Assembly: GCF_009834515.1 (NCBI RefSeq)
Contig: NZ_CP019426.1
Location: 1,477,501-1,541,500, forward strand
Origin: Pseudomonas sp. R84
Lineage (GTDB): Bacteria; Pseudomonadota; Gammaproteobacteria; Pseudomonadales; Pseudomonadaceae
Length of the DNA stretch: 64,000 bases
Direction: 5' to 3'
Below are positions 45,925 to 54,717 of the stretch, piece after piece (position 1 is the stretch's first letter; the number at the start of each line of letters is the position of its first letter). Made by a program: the position numbers and the translations under genes. The notes below the pieces were generated by a model that searched no databases, was not told where the DNA came from, and saw nothing but the letters and a program-made list of their open reading frames with translations.

Positions 45925-48771
45925 CTAGCCCGCCACCAATACCCGAATCGCTTCCAGACGCAACGCCGCTTTATCCAGCATCGCCAGACCCTGCTCACGC
46001 TGTTCACGCAACGCCACCAGTTCGCTGTCGCGCACAGTCGGGTTGACCGCTTGCAACGCGGTCAGGCGCGCCAGTTCTTCGTCGGTGTCGGCCGCCAGAC
46101 GGCGACGGGCCTCGGCCACGCGCTCGGCGTGACGTGGGGCGATCTTGTCTTCACCGGCGTTGATCCGTGGCGTCAACTGATCGCGCTGGGCCTGGATGAA
46201 CTTGTTGGCGCTGGCGCGTGGCACGCTTTCCAGCTGATCGTTCAGCGTTTCAAACGAGACGCGAGCCGACAGGTCGTTGCCGTTGGCATCGAGCAGGCAG
46301 CGCAGCGCGGCCGGCGGCAGGTATCGGCCCAGTTGCAGCGAACGCGGCGCTACCACTTCGCTGACATACAGCAGTTCCAGCAGCACAGTGCCCGGCTTCA
46401 ACGCCTTGTTCTTGATCAGCGCGACGGCGGTGTTGCCCATCGAACCGGACAGCACCAGGTCCATACCGCCCTGCACCATCGGGTGTTCCCAGGTGATGAA
46501 CTGCATGTCCTCACGCGATAGCGCCTGGTTGCGGTCGTAGGTGATGGTCACGCCTTCGTCGTCGCCCAGCGGGAAACTGGCATCGAGCATCTTCTCGCTC
46601 GGCTTGAGGATCAGGGCGTTTTCCGAATGGTCTTCGCTGTCGATGCCGAACGCGTCGAACAGGGTTTCCATGTAGATCGGCAGGGCGAACTGATCGTCTT
46701 GCTCAAGGATGTCCTCGACCAGCGCTTCACCTTCGCCAGCACCACCGGAGTTGAGCTCCAGCAGACGGTCGCGACCGGTGTGCAGTTCGGCTTCCAGACG
46801 CTCACGCTCGCTGCGCGCTTCGTCGATCAGCGCTTGCCACTCGCTGTCGTCGGCTTCTTCGAGCAACGGCAGCAGGCGCGGGCCGAACTGATGCTGCAAG
46901 GCGTTGCCGGTCGGGCAGGTGTTGAGGAACGCGTTCAGCGCTTCGTGATACCACTGGAACAGGCGCTCTTGCGGGCTGGTTTCCAGGTACGGCACGTGCA
47001 GTTCGATGATGTGTTTCTGGCCGATCCGGTCGAGACGACCGATACGCTGCTCGAGCAGGTCCGGGTGCGACGGCAGATCGAACAGCACCAGGTGGTGAGC
47101 GAACTGGAAGTTGCGACCTTCACTGCCGATTTCCGAGCAGATCAGCACTTGCGCGCCAAACTCTTCATCAGCGAAGTACGCAGCAGCGCGGTCACGCTCA
47201 AGGATGTTCATGCCTTCGTGGAACACTGTGGCCGGGATGCCGGAACGCACGCGCAAGGCGTCTTCCAGATCCATCGCGGTTTCGGCGTGGGCGCAGATCA
47301 CCAGTACTTTGGTGCGCTTGAGCATTTTCAGCTGATCGATCAGCCATTCGACACGCGGGTCGAATTTCCACCAGCGCTCTTCTTCGCTGGCGTCTGGCTG
47401 CGCCTGGAAGCTGACTTCCGGGTACAACTCGGCGTGTTCGCCCAGCGGCAGCTCGAGGTATTCGTCCGGGCACGGCAGCGGGTACGGGTGCAGTTTGCGC
47501 TCTGGGAAACCCTGCACGGCGGCGCGGGTGTTACGGAACAGCACGCGGCCAGTGCCATGGCGGTCAAGCAGTTCACGCACGAGGCGCGCGCTGGCTTCGG
47601 TGTCGCCGTCGTTGACCGCGGTCAGCAAGGCTTCGCCTTCGTTGCCGAGGAAACCCTGAATGGTTTTGTGCGCTTTGGCCGAGAGACGGCCCTTGTCGAG
47701 CAGTTCCTGAACGGCTTCGGCCACCGGGCGATAGTTGTCGCTCTCGGCGCGGAACGCCGCCAGGTCGTGGAATCGGTTCGGGTCGAGCAGGCGCAGACGG
47801 GCGAAGTGGCTGTCCTGGCCGAGTTGTTCCGGGGTGGCGGTAAGCAGCAGCACGCCCGGGATGACTTCGGCGAGTTGCTCGACCAGCGAGTATTCGGCGC
47901 TGGCTTTTTCTTCGTGCCAGACCAGGTGGTGCGCCTCGTCGACCACCAGCAGATCCCAGCCGGCGGCGAACAGTGCGTCTTGCGCCTTCTCGTCGTCGAC
48001 CAGCCATTCCAGGGCCACCAGTGCAAGCTGGGTGTCTTCGAACGGGTTGGCGGCATCGCTTTCGATGAAGCGTTCTTCGTCGAACAGCGCGACCTGCAGG
48101 TTGAAGCGGCGGCGCATCTCCACCAGCCACTGGTGCTGAAGGTTTTCCGGGACGAGGATCAGCACGCGGTTGGCGCGGCCCGAGAGCAGTTGGCGATGGA
48201 TCACCAGACCGGCTTCGATGGTTTTACCCAGACCCACTTCGTCCGCCAGCAATACGCGCGGCGCAATGCGGTCGGCAACTTCACGGGCGATGTGCAATTG
48301 GTGCGCGATCGGTTGCGCACGCACGCCACCCAGGCCCCAGAGCGAGGATTGCAACTGGCGACTGGTGTGTTCGAGGGTGTTGTAACGCAGCGAGAACCAC
48401 GCCAGCGGGTCGATCTGCCCGGCGAACAGACGGTCGCTGGCCAGACGGAACTGGATGAAGTTCGACAGCTGGGTTTCCGGCAGGGTGACGGCTTCGTTCT
48501 GCCCGTTGAGACCGTGATAGACCATCAGCCCGTCGACGTCGTCGACTTGCTGCACGGTCATCTTCCAGCCTTCGAAGTGGGTGATGCTGTCGCCCGGCGA
48601 GAATCGCACGCGGGTCAGGGGCGCATTCCGTAGCGCGTACTGGCGGGTTTCGCCAGTGGCCGGGTAAAGCACGGTCAACAAGCGGCCGTCCTGTGCCAGA
48701 ACGGTGCCTAAACCAAGCTCTGCTTCGCTGTCACTGATCCAGCGTTGCCCCGGTTGATACTGCTGCGCCAT
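45925..48771 (-). CDS. rapA: RNA polymerase-associated ATPase RapA (HepA)
   Basis: The 948-residue SWI2/SNF2 ATPase binds RNA polymerase and helps recycle it after transcription. The N-terminal Tudor-like domains (residues ~1-110; [23 protein letters not shown]) are followed by the DExx core ([22 protein letters not shown]), the C-terminal helicase lobe ([14 protein letters not shown]) and the RapA-specific C-terminal region ending [13 protein letters not shown]. It is the normal length for RapA and stands alone. Confidence 0.95.
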   Translation of the reverse strand: MAQQYQPGQRWISDSEAELGLGTVLAQDGRLLTVLYPATGETRQYALRNAPLTRVRFSPGDSITHFEGWKMTVQQVDDVDGLMVYHGLNGQNEAVTLPETQLSNFIQFRLASDRLFAGQIDPLAWFSLRYNTLEHTSRQLQSSLWGLGGVRAQPIAHQLHIAREVADRIAPRVLLADEVGLGKTIEAGLVIHRQLLSGRANRVLILVPENLQHQWLVEMRRRFNLQVALFDEERFIESDAANPFEDTQLALVALEWLVDDEKAQDALFAAGWDLLVVDEAHHLVWHEEKASAEYSLVEQLAEVIPGVLLLTATPEQLGQDSHFARLRLLDPNRFHDLAAFRAESDNYRPVAEAVQELLDKGRLSAKAHKTIQGFLGNEGEALLTAVNDGDTEASARLVRELLDRHGTGRVLFRNTRAAVQGFPERKLHPYPLPCPDEYLELPLGEHAELYPEVSFQAQPDASEEERWWKFDPRVEWLIDQLKMLKRTKVLVICAHAETAMDLEDALRVRSGIPATVFHEGMNILERDRAAAYFADEEFGAQVLICSEIGSEGRNFQFAHHLVLFDLPSHPDLLEQRIGRLDRIGQKHIIELHVPYLETSPQERLFQWYHEALNAFLNTCPTGNALQHQFGPRLLPLLEEADDSEWQALIDEARSERERLEAELHTGRDRLLELNSGGAGEGEALVEDILEQDDQFALPIYMETLFDAFGIDSEDHSENALILKPSEKMLDASFPLGDDEGVTITYDRNQALSREDMQFITWEHPMVQGGMDLVLSGSMGNTAVALIKNKALKPGTVLLELLYVSEVVAPRSLQLGRYLPPAALRCLLDANGNDLSARVSFETLNDQLESVPRASANKFIQAQRDQLTPRINAGEDKIAPRHAERVAEARRRLAADTDEELARLTALQAVNPTVRDSELVALREQREQGLAMLDKAALRLEAIRVLVAG

Positions 48772-48845
48772 GCTGCCTGACTCCCACCTTGAAAAAGCGG
48801 GCTATCTTAACGGAATGAGGGCTTCAGGGCCAAAGATTACTGGGT

Positions 48846-48937
48846 AGCAGCTGCCGAAGGCTGCGATCTTTTGATCTTTGAGAACCCTTGAGGTTTGAGC
48901 TGTCTGATAAAGATCGCAGCCTTCGGCAGCTCCTACA
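48846..48937. repeat. REP pair, family A (arms facing outward)
   Basis: Unit gcagctgccgaaggctgcga precedes aagatcgcagccttcggcag, as in 29353-29439, upstream of rapA. Confidence 0.85.
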
Positions 48938-49022
48938 CGTGCCAAGTGCGTCACAGATTTGCGACGAATGGCTCAAGGCGCCTTTGCCGCAGCCGATAGC
49001 CTGCTGACAGGAGACCCCATAT

Positions 49023-49364
49023 ATGTTGCCACCGATGCTCCCCCTGAGCGCTGTGCCGATCACTTCCCAGCAGGATCCGATTCGTCAGCGGCCGGACATT
49101 CCTCCGGTGGTGCCGGTGCAGGAAAGCTCCAACGAAAGCACGATCGATCTGCAAAAGCGCGATCCCGAAGAGGATCGATTGCTGGCGCGCGAAGAACAGC
49201 GCCGCCAGCAGGAGCGTGATCGCCGCCGCCGCGAGGCTGACGAAGACCCGGAAGAGCATCTGGCCGTGCCGGGCACCGAACTCAACGCCGACAACACCGT
49301 GCCGGTGGTGCCGCTGATGGAAGATCAGCCGCGTCAGGGCTTGTGGGTCGATATCGAGATCTGA
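49023..49364 (+). CDS. Small acidic hydrophilic protein, unknown function
   Basis: The 113-residue protein has no signal or membrane segment. It has a charged helical middle (LLAREEQRRQQERDRRRREADEDPEE) and Pro/Val-rich flanks (RPDIPPVVPVQE; DNTVPVVPLMED), suggesting a mostly disordered protein. Proteins like it are conserved in pseudomonads, sometimes with misleading names. ATG 49023 follows acaggagacc (GGAG site). Confidence 0.7.
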   Translation: MLPPMLPLSAVPITSQQDPIRQRPDIPPVVPVQESSNESTIDLQKRDPEEDRLLAREEQRRQQERDRRRREADEDPEEHLAVPGTELNADNTVPVVPLMEDQPRQGLWVDIEI

Positions 49365-49460
49365 TCTTCGGCTGGTCAGCGCTGGTGTGACGTTGCATTA
49401 TTGGCGCAGTCCTGCCGGTGATGTGGCAGTTGTGATTCTTTCAAGTGATGTACTGACGCC

Positions 49461-49622
49461 ATGAGCCAAGACGACAAACTGATTGACCTCAGTACTGAAC
49501 GCGCCAAGCGCGTGCATGACATTAAAGAGAAGCGGCTGAACGAAGTGCGCCAGGCCTTTGAACAGGCGATGCCGTTGGGAAAAGCCAAGAAAAAGTCGAA
49601 AAACAAGCCGAAAAAGCGTTGA
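49461..49622 (+). CDS. Small basic protein, 53 residues
   Basis: The short frame starts with ATG 49461 and encodes MSQDDKLIDLSTERAKRVHD, followed by KEKRLNEVRQAFEQAMPLG and a Lys-rich tail (KKKSKNKPKKR). The charge pattern and codon use are like real genes, with no other frame over it. It resembles conserved small proteins of pseudomonads; no function is known. The Shine-Dalgarno is weak. Confidence 0.65.
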   Translation: MSQDDKLIDLSTERAKRVHDIKEKRLNEVRQAFEQAMPLGKAKKKSKNKPKKR

Positions 49623-49688
49623 TCTGCCCCTGCATCCGTTGATGCAGGTCATTTAATTCCCCTCCTTTATCTCCCTTCCTTGCTGGTA

Positions 49689-49702
49689 TTGATCCCGGTC
49701 AA
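49689..49702 (+). promoter_or_regulatory. Anr/FNR box upstream of ccoM
   Basis: The sequence TTGATCCCGGTCAA matches the Anr/FNR consensus TTGAT-N4-ATCAA with one change (G for A), 65 bases upstream of the ccoM start. Anr activates genes under low oxygen in Pseudomonas, including those for high-affinity cbb3 oxidases. Confidence 0.78.
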
Positions 49703-49767
49703 TTTGTGCGCCTGTGTGTTTGGTAACTTAGTTCCATCGCAGCAGAGCAGGGGCCAGGAGGCCAGTC

Positions 49768-49881
49768 ATGTTTTTCGATAACGTGGTGTTTGCCGGGGTC
49801 CTGACTGTAGGGCTGATGGTTCTGTTTTTTGCAGGGTTTGGATTTTTTATCTGGAAGGATGCGAATAAGCGCAAGAAGTGA
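49768..49881 (+). CDS. ccoM: Probable cbb3-type cytochrome oxidase small subunit CcoM
   Basis: This 37-residue protein starts MFFDNVVFAGVLTVGLMVLF and has one membrane helix, then FGFFIWKDANKRKK. The residue pattern (start MFxDNVV, helix, then FxIWKD and basic tail) matches CcoM, the small subunit found in cbb3 oxidase of P. stutzeri, which stabilises the complex. A strong AGGAG lies seven bases before ATG 49768. An Anr box upstream fits low-oxygen expression. CcoM genes are known to stand apart from ccoNOP. Confidence 0.78.
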   Translation: MFFDNVVFAGVLTVGLMVLFFAGFGFFIWKDANKRKK

Positions 49882-49914
49882 TTCTTCTGGATTGATGAGC
49901 ACGCAAGGCATTTT

Positions 49915-49942
49915 GGGGCGACTTCGGTTGCCCCTTTTTTTT
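49915..49942 (+). terminator. Rho-independent terminator of ccoM
   Basis: GGGGCGACTTCGGTTGCCCC folds into a GGGGC-AC/GT-GCCCC stem with a ttcg loop, followed by eight T. It lies 34 bases past the ccoM stop. Confidence 0.9.
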
Positions 49943-49988
49943 GTGTCTTGGCGGCCTTTGGGCCGACCATGTTGTGGGTGTTTGGTGT

Positions 49989-50140
49989 GTATATCCGTTT
50001 TTTCGGTAACGGCGGGTTAGGGTTTCGCCCTTACGGCGACTCACTTTTTTACAAGCGCCTAAAAAAGTAAGCAAAAAACGCTTGCTCCTGCGTGCGGCCC
50101 GCTCGCTGGGGCTCGGGGTTCCTTCGCTGCGGGGTCGATC
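49989..50140 (+). repeat. Left arm of inverted repeated element
   Basis: The block with tatccgttttttcggtaacg, ggtttcgcccttacggcgac, actttttta and aaaaaagtaagcaaaaaacg is matched in inverted order at 50656-50801, with mismatches and gaps. The inferred reading frame (KKVSRRKGETL...NGYTHQTP) has the same shape on both arms. Such blocks recur in Pseudomonas genomes. Confidence 0.75.
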
Positions 50141-50347
50141 CGGGCGCAGCGCCTACGGTTTGCTTCGCTGCACCTCCTCTCGCTGTGTTTGGCTGCGCCA
50201 AACGGTCGCTGCGCTCCCACGCCCGGATCAATCCCTCCACTCAGCCTTCCGACGTCGCCTTACAGATCAAAAGCCGCAGCCGAGCTAACGCTCATCCTGT
50301 TGAGTGGTGAAGAGCGGGTGTTCGGCTTTGGTTCGGTGTTGGATTCG
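50141..50347. other. Intergenic stretch without a supported gene
   Basis: The ~200 bases after the left arm continue the repeat-type sequence (cgggcgcagcgcctacggtt, gctgcgccaaacggtcgctg), rich in GCTGCG/CGCAGC steps, with no codon bias or ribosome site of a gene. Short open frames here are likely meaningless. Confidence 0.5.
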
Positions 50348-50601
50348 CCCCTCACCCCAGCCCTCTCCCGAGGGAGAGGGAGCCGATTTTTTGACCTTTC
50401 AGAATCTGAGTTCAATGCGATATCGCATGTCGGCGTACCTCCCCCCTCACCCTAGCCCTCTCCCTCTGGGAGAGGGCTAGGGTGAGGGGGCTTTTGATCT
50501 GTTTCACAATCTGAGTTCGACTCGGTATTTCACGTCGGCATAACTCGCCCAAACACCTCGGTCAGTCCCCTCTCCCTCCGGGAGAGGGTTAGGGTGAGGG
50601 G
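50348..50601. repeat. CTCTCCC/GGGAGAGGG repeat, several joined units
   Basis: Three palindromic modules stand in a row: cccctcaccccagccctctc, then cccctcaccctagccctctccctctgggagagggctagggtgag, then cccctctccctccgggagag. Between them are the usual middle sequences (aatctgagttc, cggcgtac/cggcataactcg). The structure suggests two or three merged copies of the elements at 2136-2342 and 11336-11477. Confidence 0.75.
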
Positions 50602-50655
50602 CCTTTGATCTGGCTTTTGATCTTGTTTTGGCTTTGGCTCTGGCTTTTGATCTTT

Positions 50656-50801
50656 TGCCCCACCGTAGCGAGGGAACACTGAGCCTCAGCGAAGTGCCGT
50701 ACGCCGGGGCAAGCCTTTTTGGTTACTTTTTCGGCGTCTGGAAAAAGTGACTGCCGTAAGGGCGGAACCCTGACCAGCAACACCCGCAGCAACGGATATG
50801 C
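50656..50801 (-). repeat. Right arm of inverted repeated element
   Basis: Read on the minus strand, this block begins gcatatccgttgctgcgggt, then gggttccgcccttacggcag, tcactttttccagacgccga, aaaaagtaaccaaaaaggct. It lines up with the left arm at 49989-50140. Together with the left arm it encloses the joined palindromic modules. Confidence 0.75.
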
Positions 50802-50827
50802 CCCCAATCCCAAAACCCCAAACACAA

Positions 50828-50861
50828 AAAAAGGCGCGATCCTCTCGAATCGCGCCTTTCT
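50828..50861 (-). terminator. Rho-independent terminator of the phosphate transporter gene
   Basis: The stem AAAGGCGCGAT / ATCGCGCCTTT with an 8-base loop has a run of T on the minus strand (seven). It lies 17 bp past the pit stop. Confidence 0.9.
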
Positions 50862-50877
50862 CATGTCCCGCTATCTA

Positions 50878-52353
50878 TCAACTACCCAACGCCTTCGACG
50901 CCAGCCAGAACAACCCAGCCGACAGCGCAACCGTCGCCGGCAGAGTCAACACCCAAGCCAACAGAATGGTGCGAACCGTGCCACCCTGCAGGCCGCTCTT
51001 GTTAGCAACCATGGTGCCCGCCACGCCCGAAGACAGAACGTGAGTGGTCGACACCGGCAGGCTGAAAATGTTGGCCATACCGATCAGACTGGCAGTAGTG
51101 ATCTGCGCCGACATGCCCTGGGAATAGGTCATGCCCTGCTTGCCGATCTTCTCGCCGATGGTCAGTACCACGCGCTTCCAGCCAACCATGGTGCCCAGGC
51201 CCAGAGCCAGTGCAACCGCCAGAATCACCCAGAAAGGCGCGTATTCGGTGGTGGTGGTCAGGTCTTTGCGCAGCTTATCGAGGTCAGCCTTTTCACGCGG
51301 TTCCAGACCAGGCAGCTTGCCAACCTTCTTCGCGGTGTCGTCCAGGCACAGCAGGTAACGACGCACTTCGATACGACTTTCCGACGACAGCGAGTGGTAG
51401 TCCGCAACACCTTTGAGGGTGTGCAGCAGGGCGCTGATGGTCGGTTCGGTCTGCTGCGGGTTGCAGCGGAATTTCTCCGGCAGATCGCCTTCCACGCTCT
51501 TGCCCAGGGCCAGGAATTCACCCAGCGAATCGGCGTTGCGCTGGTAGAACTGACTCAGGTGCAGGGTCGCATCGCGGGTACGTTCGATCTGATACGTGGT
51601 GCTGTTCAGGTCGAGAACGAACTGTGCAGGCACGATACCGATCAACACCAGCATGATCAGGCCGATGCCTTTCTGGCCATCGTTGGAGCCGTGCACGAAG
51701 CTCACGGCCATGGCCGAGATCACCAGGACCAAGCGGTTCCAGAACGGTGGGTGCTTCTTGTCGTCGATCTTGCGGCGCTGTTCCGGTGTCTTGTGCATCT
51801 TCGACAGCGGACGCCACCACTTCAGGCCGATCAGGATCAGCGCGGCGATCAGGAAACCGGCCATTGGCGAGAACACCAGCGAGGCGCCGATGTCGATCGC
51901 TTTCTGCCAGTTCACGCCGTCGGCCAACGGAATATCGTTGATCAGGGCGTTGGCCAGGCCGACACCGAGGATCGAGCCGATCAAAGTGTGCGAGCTGGAC
52001 GCCGGGATACCGAAGTACCAGGTGCCCAGGTTCCAGGCGATTGCCGCGGCGAGCAACGAGAACACCATTGCCAGACCATGGCCGGTGTTCACATTGATCA
52101 GCAGCTCAACCGGGAGCAAATGGACAATGGCATACGCCACGCCAACGCCACCCAGCAGCACGCCGAGGAAATTGAACACACCGGAAAAGAACACCGCCAG
52201 GTGGGGCGGCATGGCTTTGGTGTAGATAACAGTGGCTACCGCGTTAGCGGTGTCATGAAATCCATTGATGAACTCGAAGGCGAGGACAAACGTCAGGGCG
52301 AGCAAGAGGCTCACAAGCACCCAAGCATCCAGTCCGCTGAATAAATCGATCAT
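50878..52353 (-). CDS. PiT-family low-affinity inorganic phosphate transporter
   Basis: The 491-residue membrane protein has two PiT/PHO-4 signatures: LAFEFINGFHDTANAVATVIYTKAM near the N-terminus and HGSNDGQKGIGLIMLVLIG in the second half. A hydrophilic loop (~270-350) separates the halves. These proteins move metal-phosphate with protons. The upstream 370 bases show no clear PHO box, which suits a constitutive, low-affinity carrier. No adjacent DUF47 partner gene is present. Confidence 0.93.
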   Translation of the reverse strand: MIDLFSGLDAWVLVSLLLALTFVLAFEFINGFHDTANAVATVIYTKAMPPHLAVFFSGVFNFLGVLLGGVGVAYAIVHLLPVELLINVNTGHGLAMVFSLLAAAIAWNLGTWYFGIPASSSHTLIGSILGVGLANALINDIPLADGVNWQKAIDIGASLVFSPMAGFLIAALILIGLKWWRPLSKMHKTPEQRRKIDDKKHPPFWNRLVLVISAMAVSFVHGSNDGQKGIGLIMLVLIGIVPAQFVLDLNSTTYQIERTRDATLHLSQFYQRNADSLGEFLALGKSVEGDLPEKFRCNPQQTEPTISALLHTLKGVADYHSLSSESRIEVRRYLLCLDDTAKKVGKLPGLEPREKADLDKLRKDLTTTTEYAPFWVILAVALALGLGTMVGWKRVVLTIGEKIGKQGMTYSQGMSAQITTASLIGMANIFSLPVSTTHVLSSGVAGTMVANKSGLQGGTVRTILLAWVLTLPATVALSAGLFWLASKALGS

Positions 52354-52727
52354 GAAGGTTTTCTGACCCGGTCGTAAGGGGGCGCGATTATGCCAGAAAA
52401 GACTGGAAATCGATCCCCTACCTGCTCATCGGTTACACACTTCTTCGATTTAATTTGTTGCAGCGCATGAAAACCCAGCACAACGCATGGTTTTTCAAGT
52501 CATTGATTTTATTCGTAAAAGACTGATTTCGCAGGCGATTTCAACGTCGCGGAGAGGTCTCGAACGCTTGTCTGAAATATCTGTGAAACCTGTAGGACGC
52601 CCGTCCTCAATCTGCCAGACCGGATGATGGCCGCTGCCCGCGGGTAGCGGGCGCGCAAGGCATCGTCGTTTCACCGCGCTTGTAACCGGTATCGACGTAA
52701 AACCTTCAACGATCCAAAAACCGCGGC
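52354..52727. other. Intergenic region between pit and small protein gene
   Basis: This 374-base gap should contain the pit promoter. A GCCCGC-GGGTA-GCGGGC hairpin lies at 52636-52652, without a T run. I see no gene in it. Confidence 0.4.
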
Positions 52728-52928
52728 TCAAGGCTCTTCGGCTTTGAGTTCCTTTTCGATCTTTTCGATTTCTTGCTTGAAGACCTGATCCTGAACGGTC
52801 GGGCGTTTACGCCACGCTTTGCGTTCCGGTTCTGGCTGAGCGGCGTAGGTGGTGACTTCCCCGCCGTAAACTTCCTTGTAACGTTGTTCCTGGCGCTCAA
52901 GTTCCGCGCGCAGTTCGTCTTTCGTCAC
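52728..52928 (-). CDS. Small helical cytoplasmic protein, unknown function
   Basis: The 66-residue protein starts with GTG 52928 (AGGT site upstream) and is highly charged, with a likely helix [19 protein letters not shown], a Pro-containing middle ([15 protein letters not shown]) and a C-terminal coiled helix ([17 protein letters not shown]). It is conserved-looking in pseudomonads but without a known function. Confidence 0.65.
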   Translation of the reverse strand: MTKDELRAELERQEQRYKEVYGGEVTTYAAQPEPERKAWRKRPTVQDQVFKQEIEKIEKELKAEEP

Positions 52929-53463
52929 AGTGCTACCTGTATGAGTTGAGTTATGTGTCTGGTGAAACGCACTGCAACGAATCCATTGAACGAAGCCACC
53001 GAGAGTTCAATGCCCAGACAGGCATTGGTTTTATCGATGGGGCGATCAAGACTTCCGTGTTACAGGCGGCTACGGCACCAGATAAAAACTGACGCAGCAT
53101 CAGTTTCCTGTTTCAGCGAGCGCAGGCGTTGCATGAGTAATGCGCGTCAGGCGCTGGCCGGGCTGTCGGCGATGGACATCGCCACAGCGGGTGACGATCT
53201 CGGCGTTTGAAAACGAGGTGCCACTGAGGTGCATTATAGCGGTCGATTCAGGAATGACTATCTTTGCCAAGTTAAAAACGGTTCTGGATGTGTGATTGTT
53301 TTGTGACCCGCAACTTTTGTCGCTAGTTGAAGTGCGTGGTGGCCTTTATTGGGCGAGTGATCGGTTTTTGGCGCCATTAAGTCGAACAACTAAGGCCGTG
53401 ATTCGGATAACGAGAGAAGTTGAGTAAACCCAGAAAGGCGCATGAAACGGCCGCAACGGTTGA
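52929..53463. other. Intergenic region upstream of pcaR
   Basis: This >500-base stretch holds one open frame on the plus strand (52953-53210) with no ribosome site, no family resemblance and odd composition, so I do not call it. The region should contain pcaR and small-gene promoters; PcaR-type sites begin at 53464. Confidence 0.4.
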
Positions 53464-53497
53464 TTGCGATTATCGGTCGGCGGTTCGATAATCGCCC
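53464..53497. promoter_or_regulatory. Probable PcaR operator at pcaR
   Basis: TTGCGATTATCGGTC and GTTCGATAATCGCCC are inverted versions of one 15-base site. They lie ~85 bases upstream of pcaR ATG and share the GTTCGATAA-x-CGC core with the sites before pcaK and pcaI, so PcaR probably regulates its own gene. Confidence 0.68.
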
Positions 53498-53580
53498 AAT
53501 GTTGCAGGTCCGCTGCTTGTGCATTTGTCGGCAAGCCGCTTGTATAGCCCATTGATCCGTGCCGGATAAAAGGACAAGAA

Positions 53581-54423
53581 ATGAACGATCAAATGCGCAA
53601 CTCCTTCACCTCCGTGGCGCCGCCGATCGTCGCCTCGCCGGCCAAACGCATCCAGGCGCTGACCGGTGATCCGGACTTCATGACCTCGCTGGCCCGGGGC
53701 TTGGCGGTGGTGCAGGCGTTTCAAGAGCGCAAGCGCCATCTGACCATCGCCCAAATCAGTCATCGCACGGAAATTCCCCGCGCCGCCGTGCGTCGTTGCC
53801 TGCATACCTTGATCAAACTTGGCTACGCCACCACGGACGGTCGCACCTACTCATTGCTGCCCAAAGTGCTGACCCTCGGCCACGCCTATCTGTCGTCGAC
53901 GCCATTGGCAGTGTCCGCTCAGCCGTATCTCGACCGCATGAGCGAGCAACTGCACGAAGCCTGCAACATGGCCACGCTGGAAGGCGACGACATTCTCTAC
54001 ATCGCGCGTTCGGCGACCACTCAGCGGCTGATTTCGGTGGACCTGTCAGTGGGTGGGCGCTTGCCGGCGTATTGCACGTCGATGGGGCGAATTCTGCTGG
54101 CAGCACTCGATGACACATCGCTGCGTGAATACCTCGATCACGCCGAACTGGTCGCCAAGACCAGCCGCACGATCCATACACCAGATGCGTTGCTCGAATG
54201 CCTGCAGGAAGTGCGGCAGCAAGGCTGGTGCATCGTCGATCAGGAACTTGAACAGGGCCTGCGCTCAATTGCCGTGCCGGTCTACGACGCGTCTGGCCAA
54301 GTGGTGGCGGCGCTCAACGTCAGCACCCACGCTGGTCGCGTCAGCCGTACCGAGCTTGAGCAGCGCTTCCTGCCGGGCCTGCTCAGTGCCAGTCGCGACC
54401 TCAGCGCGCAGTTATTCGCCTGA
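53581..54423 (+). CDS. pcaR: IclR-family pca regulon activator PcaR
   Basis: The 280-residue regulator has a N-terminal winged HTH (~35-95; MTSLARGLAVVQAFQERKRHLTIAQISHRTEIPRAAVRRCLHTLIKLGY) and an effector domain (~110-280; LHEACNMATLEGDDILYIARSA, LPAYCTSMGRILLAAL). PcaR responds to beta-ketoadipate and activates pca genes. Neighbouring pca genes and matching sites before pcaR, pcaK and pcaI support the name. The gene is preceded by AAAGGA. Confidence 0.94.
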   Translation: MNDQMRNSFTSVAPPIVASPAKRIQALTGDPDFMTSLARGLAVVQAFQERKRHLTIAQISHRTEIPRAAVRRCLHTLIKLGYATTDGRTYSLLPKVLTLGHAYLSSTPLAVSAQPYLDRMSEQLHEACNMATLEGDDILYIARSATTQRLISVDLSVGGRLPAYCTSMGRILLAALDDTSLREYLDHAELVAKTSRTIHTPDALLECLQEVRQQGWCIVDQELEQGLRSIAVPVYDASGQVVAALNVSTHAGRVSRTELEQRFLPGLLSASRDLSAQLFA

Positions 54424-54430
54424 TGAAGCT

Positions 54431-54464
54431 GTTCGATAAACGCACAGTGTTGCGTTTATCGAAT
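54431..54464. promoter_or_regulatory. Probable PcaR operator upstream of pcaK
   Basis: GTTCGATAAACGCAC (54431-54445) and the inverted TGCGTTTATCGAAT (54451-54464) form a near-perfect inverted pair, centre-to-centre about two DNA turns, in the pcaR-pcaK gap. This is the best operator of the three. Confidence 0.75.
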
Positions 54465-54574
54465 TGACGCTAAAACCTTCGGATCATTAATGTCGCGGCA
54501 GCGTCATCCGGCGCTGATGTGAATGAGCCCGCCGGATTGTCGACTCCCATAATAATGACAAGAGGCAACTCACC

Positions 54575-54637
54575 ATGCGCACGCTCTCCGACTGTCTCCG
54601 CTCCACCCGCTGTTGCCGGGTTTCCCGCAACGCCTGA
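54575..54637 (+). CDS. Possible 20-residue leader peptide upstream of pcaK
   Basis: A short frame from ATG 54575 encodes MRTLSDCLRS and ends with TRCCRVSRNA before TGA. An AGAGG ribosome site lies ~12 bases upstream. It is Cys- and Arg-rich and lies ~80 bases before pcaK. It could be a regulatory upstream frame or just chance. Confidence 0.4.
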   Translation: MRTLSDCLRSTRCCRVSRNA

Positions 54638-54717
54638 TCCACACCTTCTATTCTTGTGACCGTGCCGCTCTTTGGCCGGCCGCTGTTCGACTGCGTTTTT
54701 TGCGTGGAATAAAAATA

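Noticed and set aside
46627..48633. 668-codon plus-strand frame opposite rapA
   Set aside because: Antisense shadow of rapA with no recognisable domain.
49950..50830. Possible CRISPR-like array because of repeated words
   Set aside because: The repeats are palindromic modules of uneven spacing and size, with no regular spacers and no cas genes.
50589..50864. 91-codon minus-strand frame in the repeat island
   Set aside because: It is built from the repeated arm sequence and a terminator; similar frames occur wherever this repeat occurs.
52354..52727. PHO box in front of the phosphate transporter
   Set aside because: No pair of CTGTCAT-like repeats could be found.
52953..53210. 85-codon plus-strand frame before pcaR
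   Set aside because: No Shine-Dalgarno, biased composition and no family likeness.
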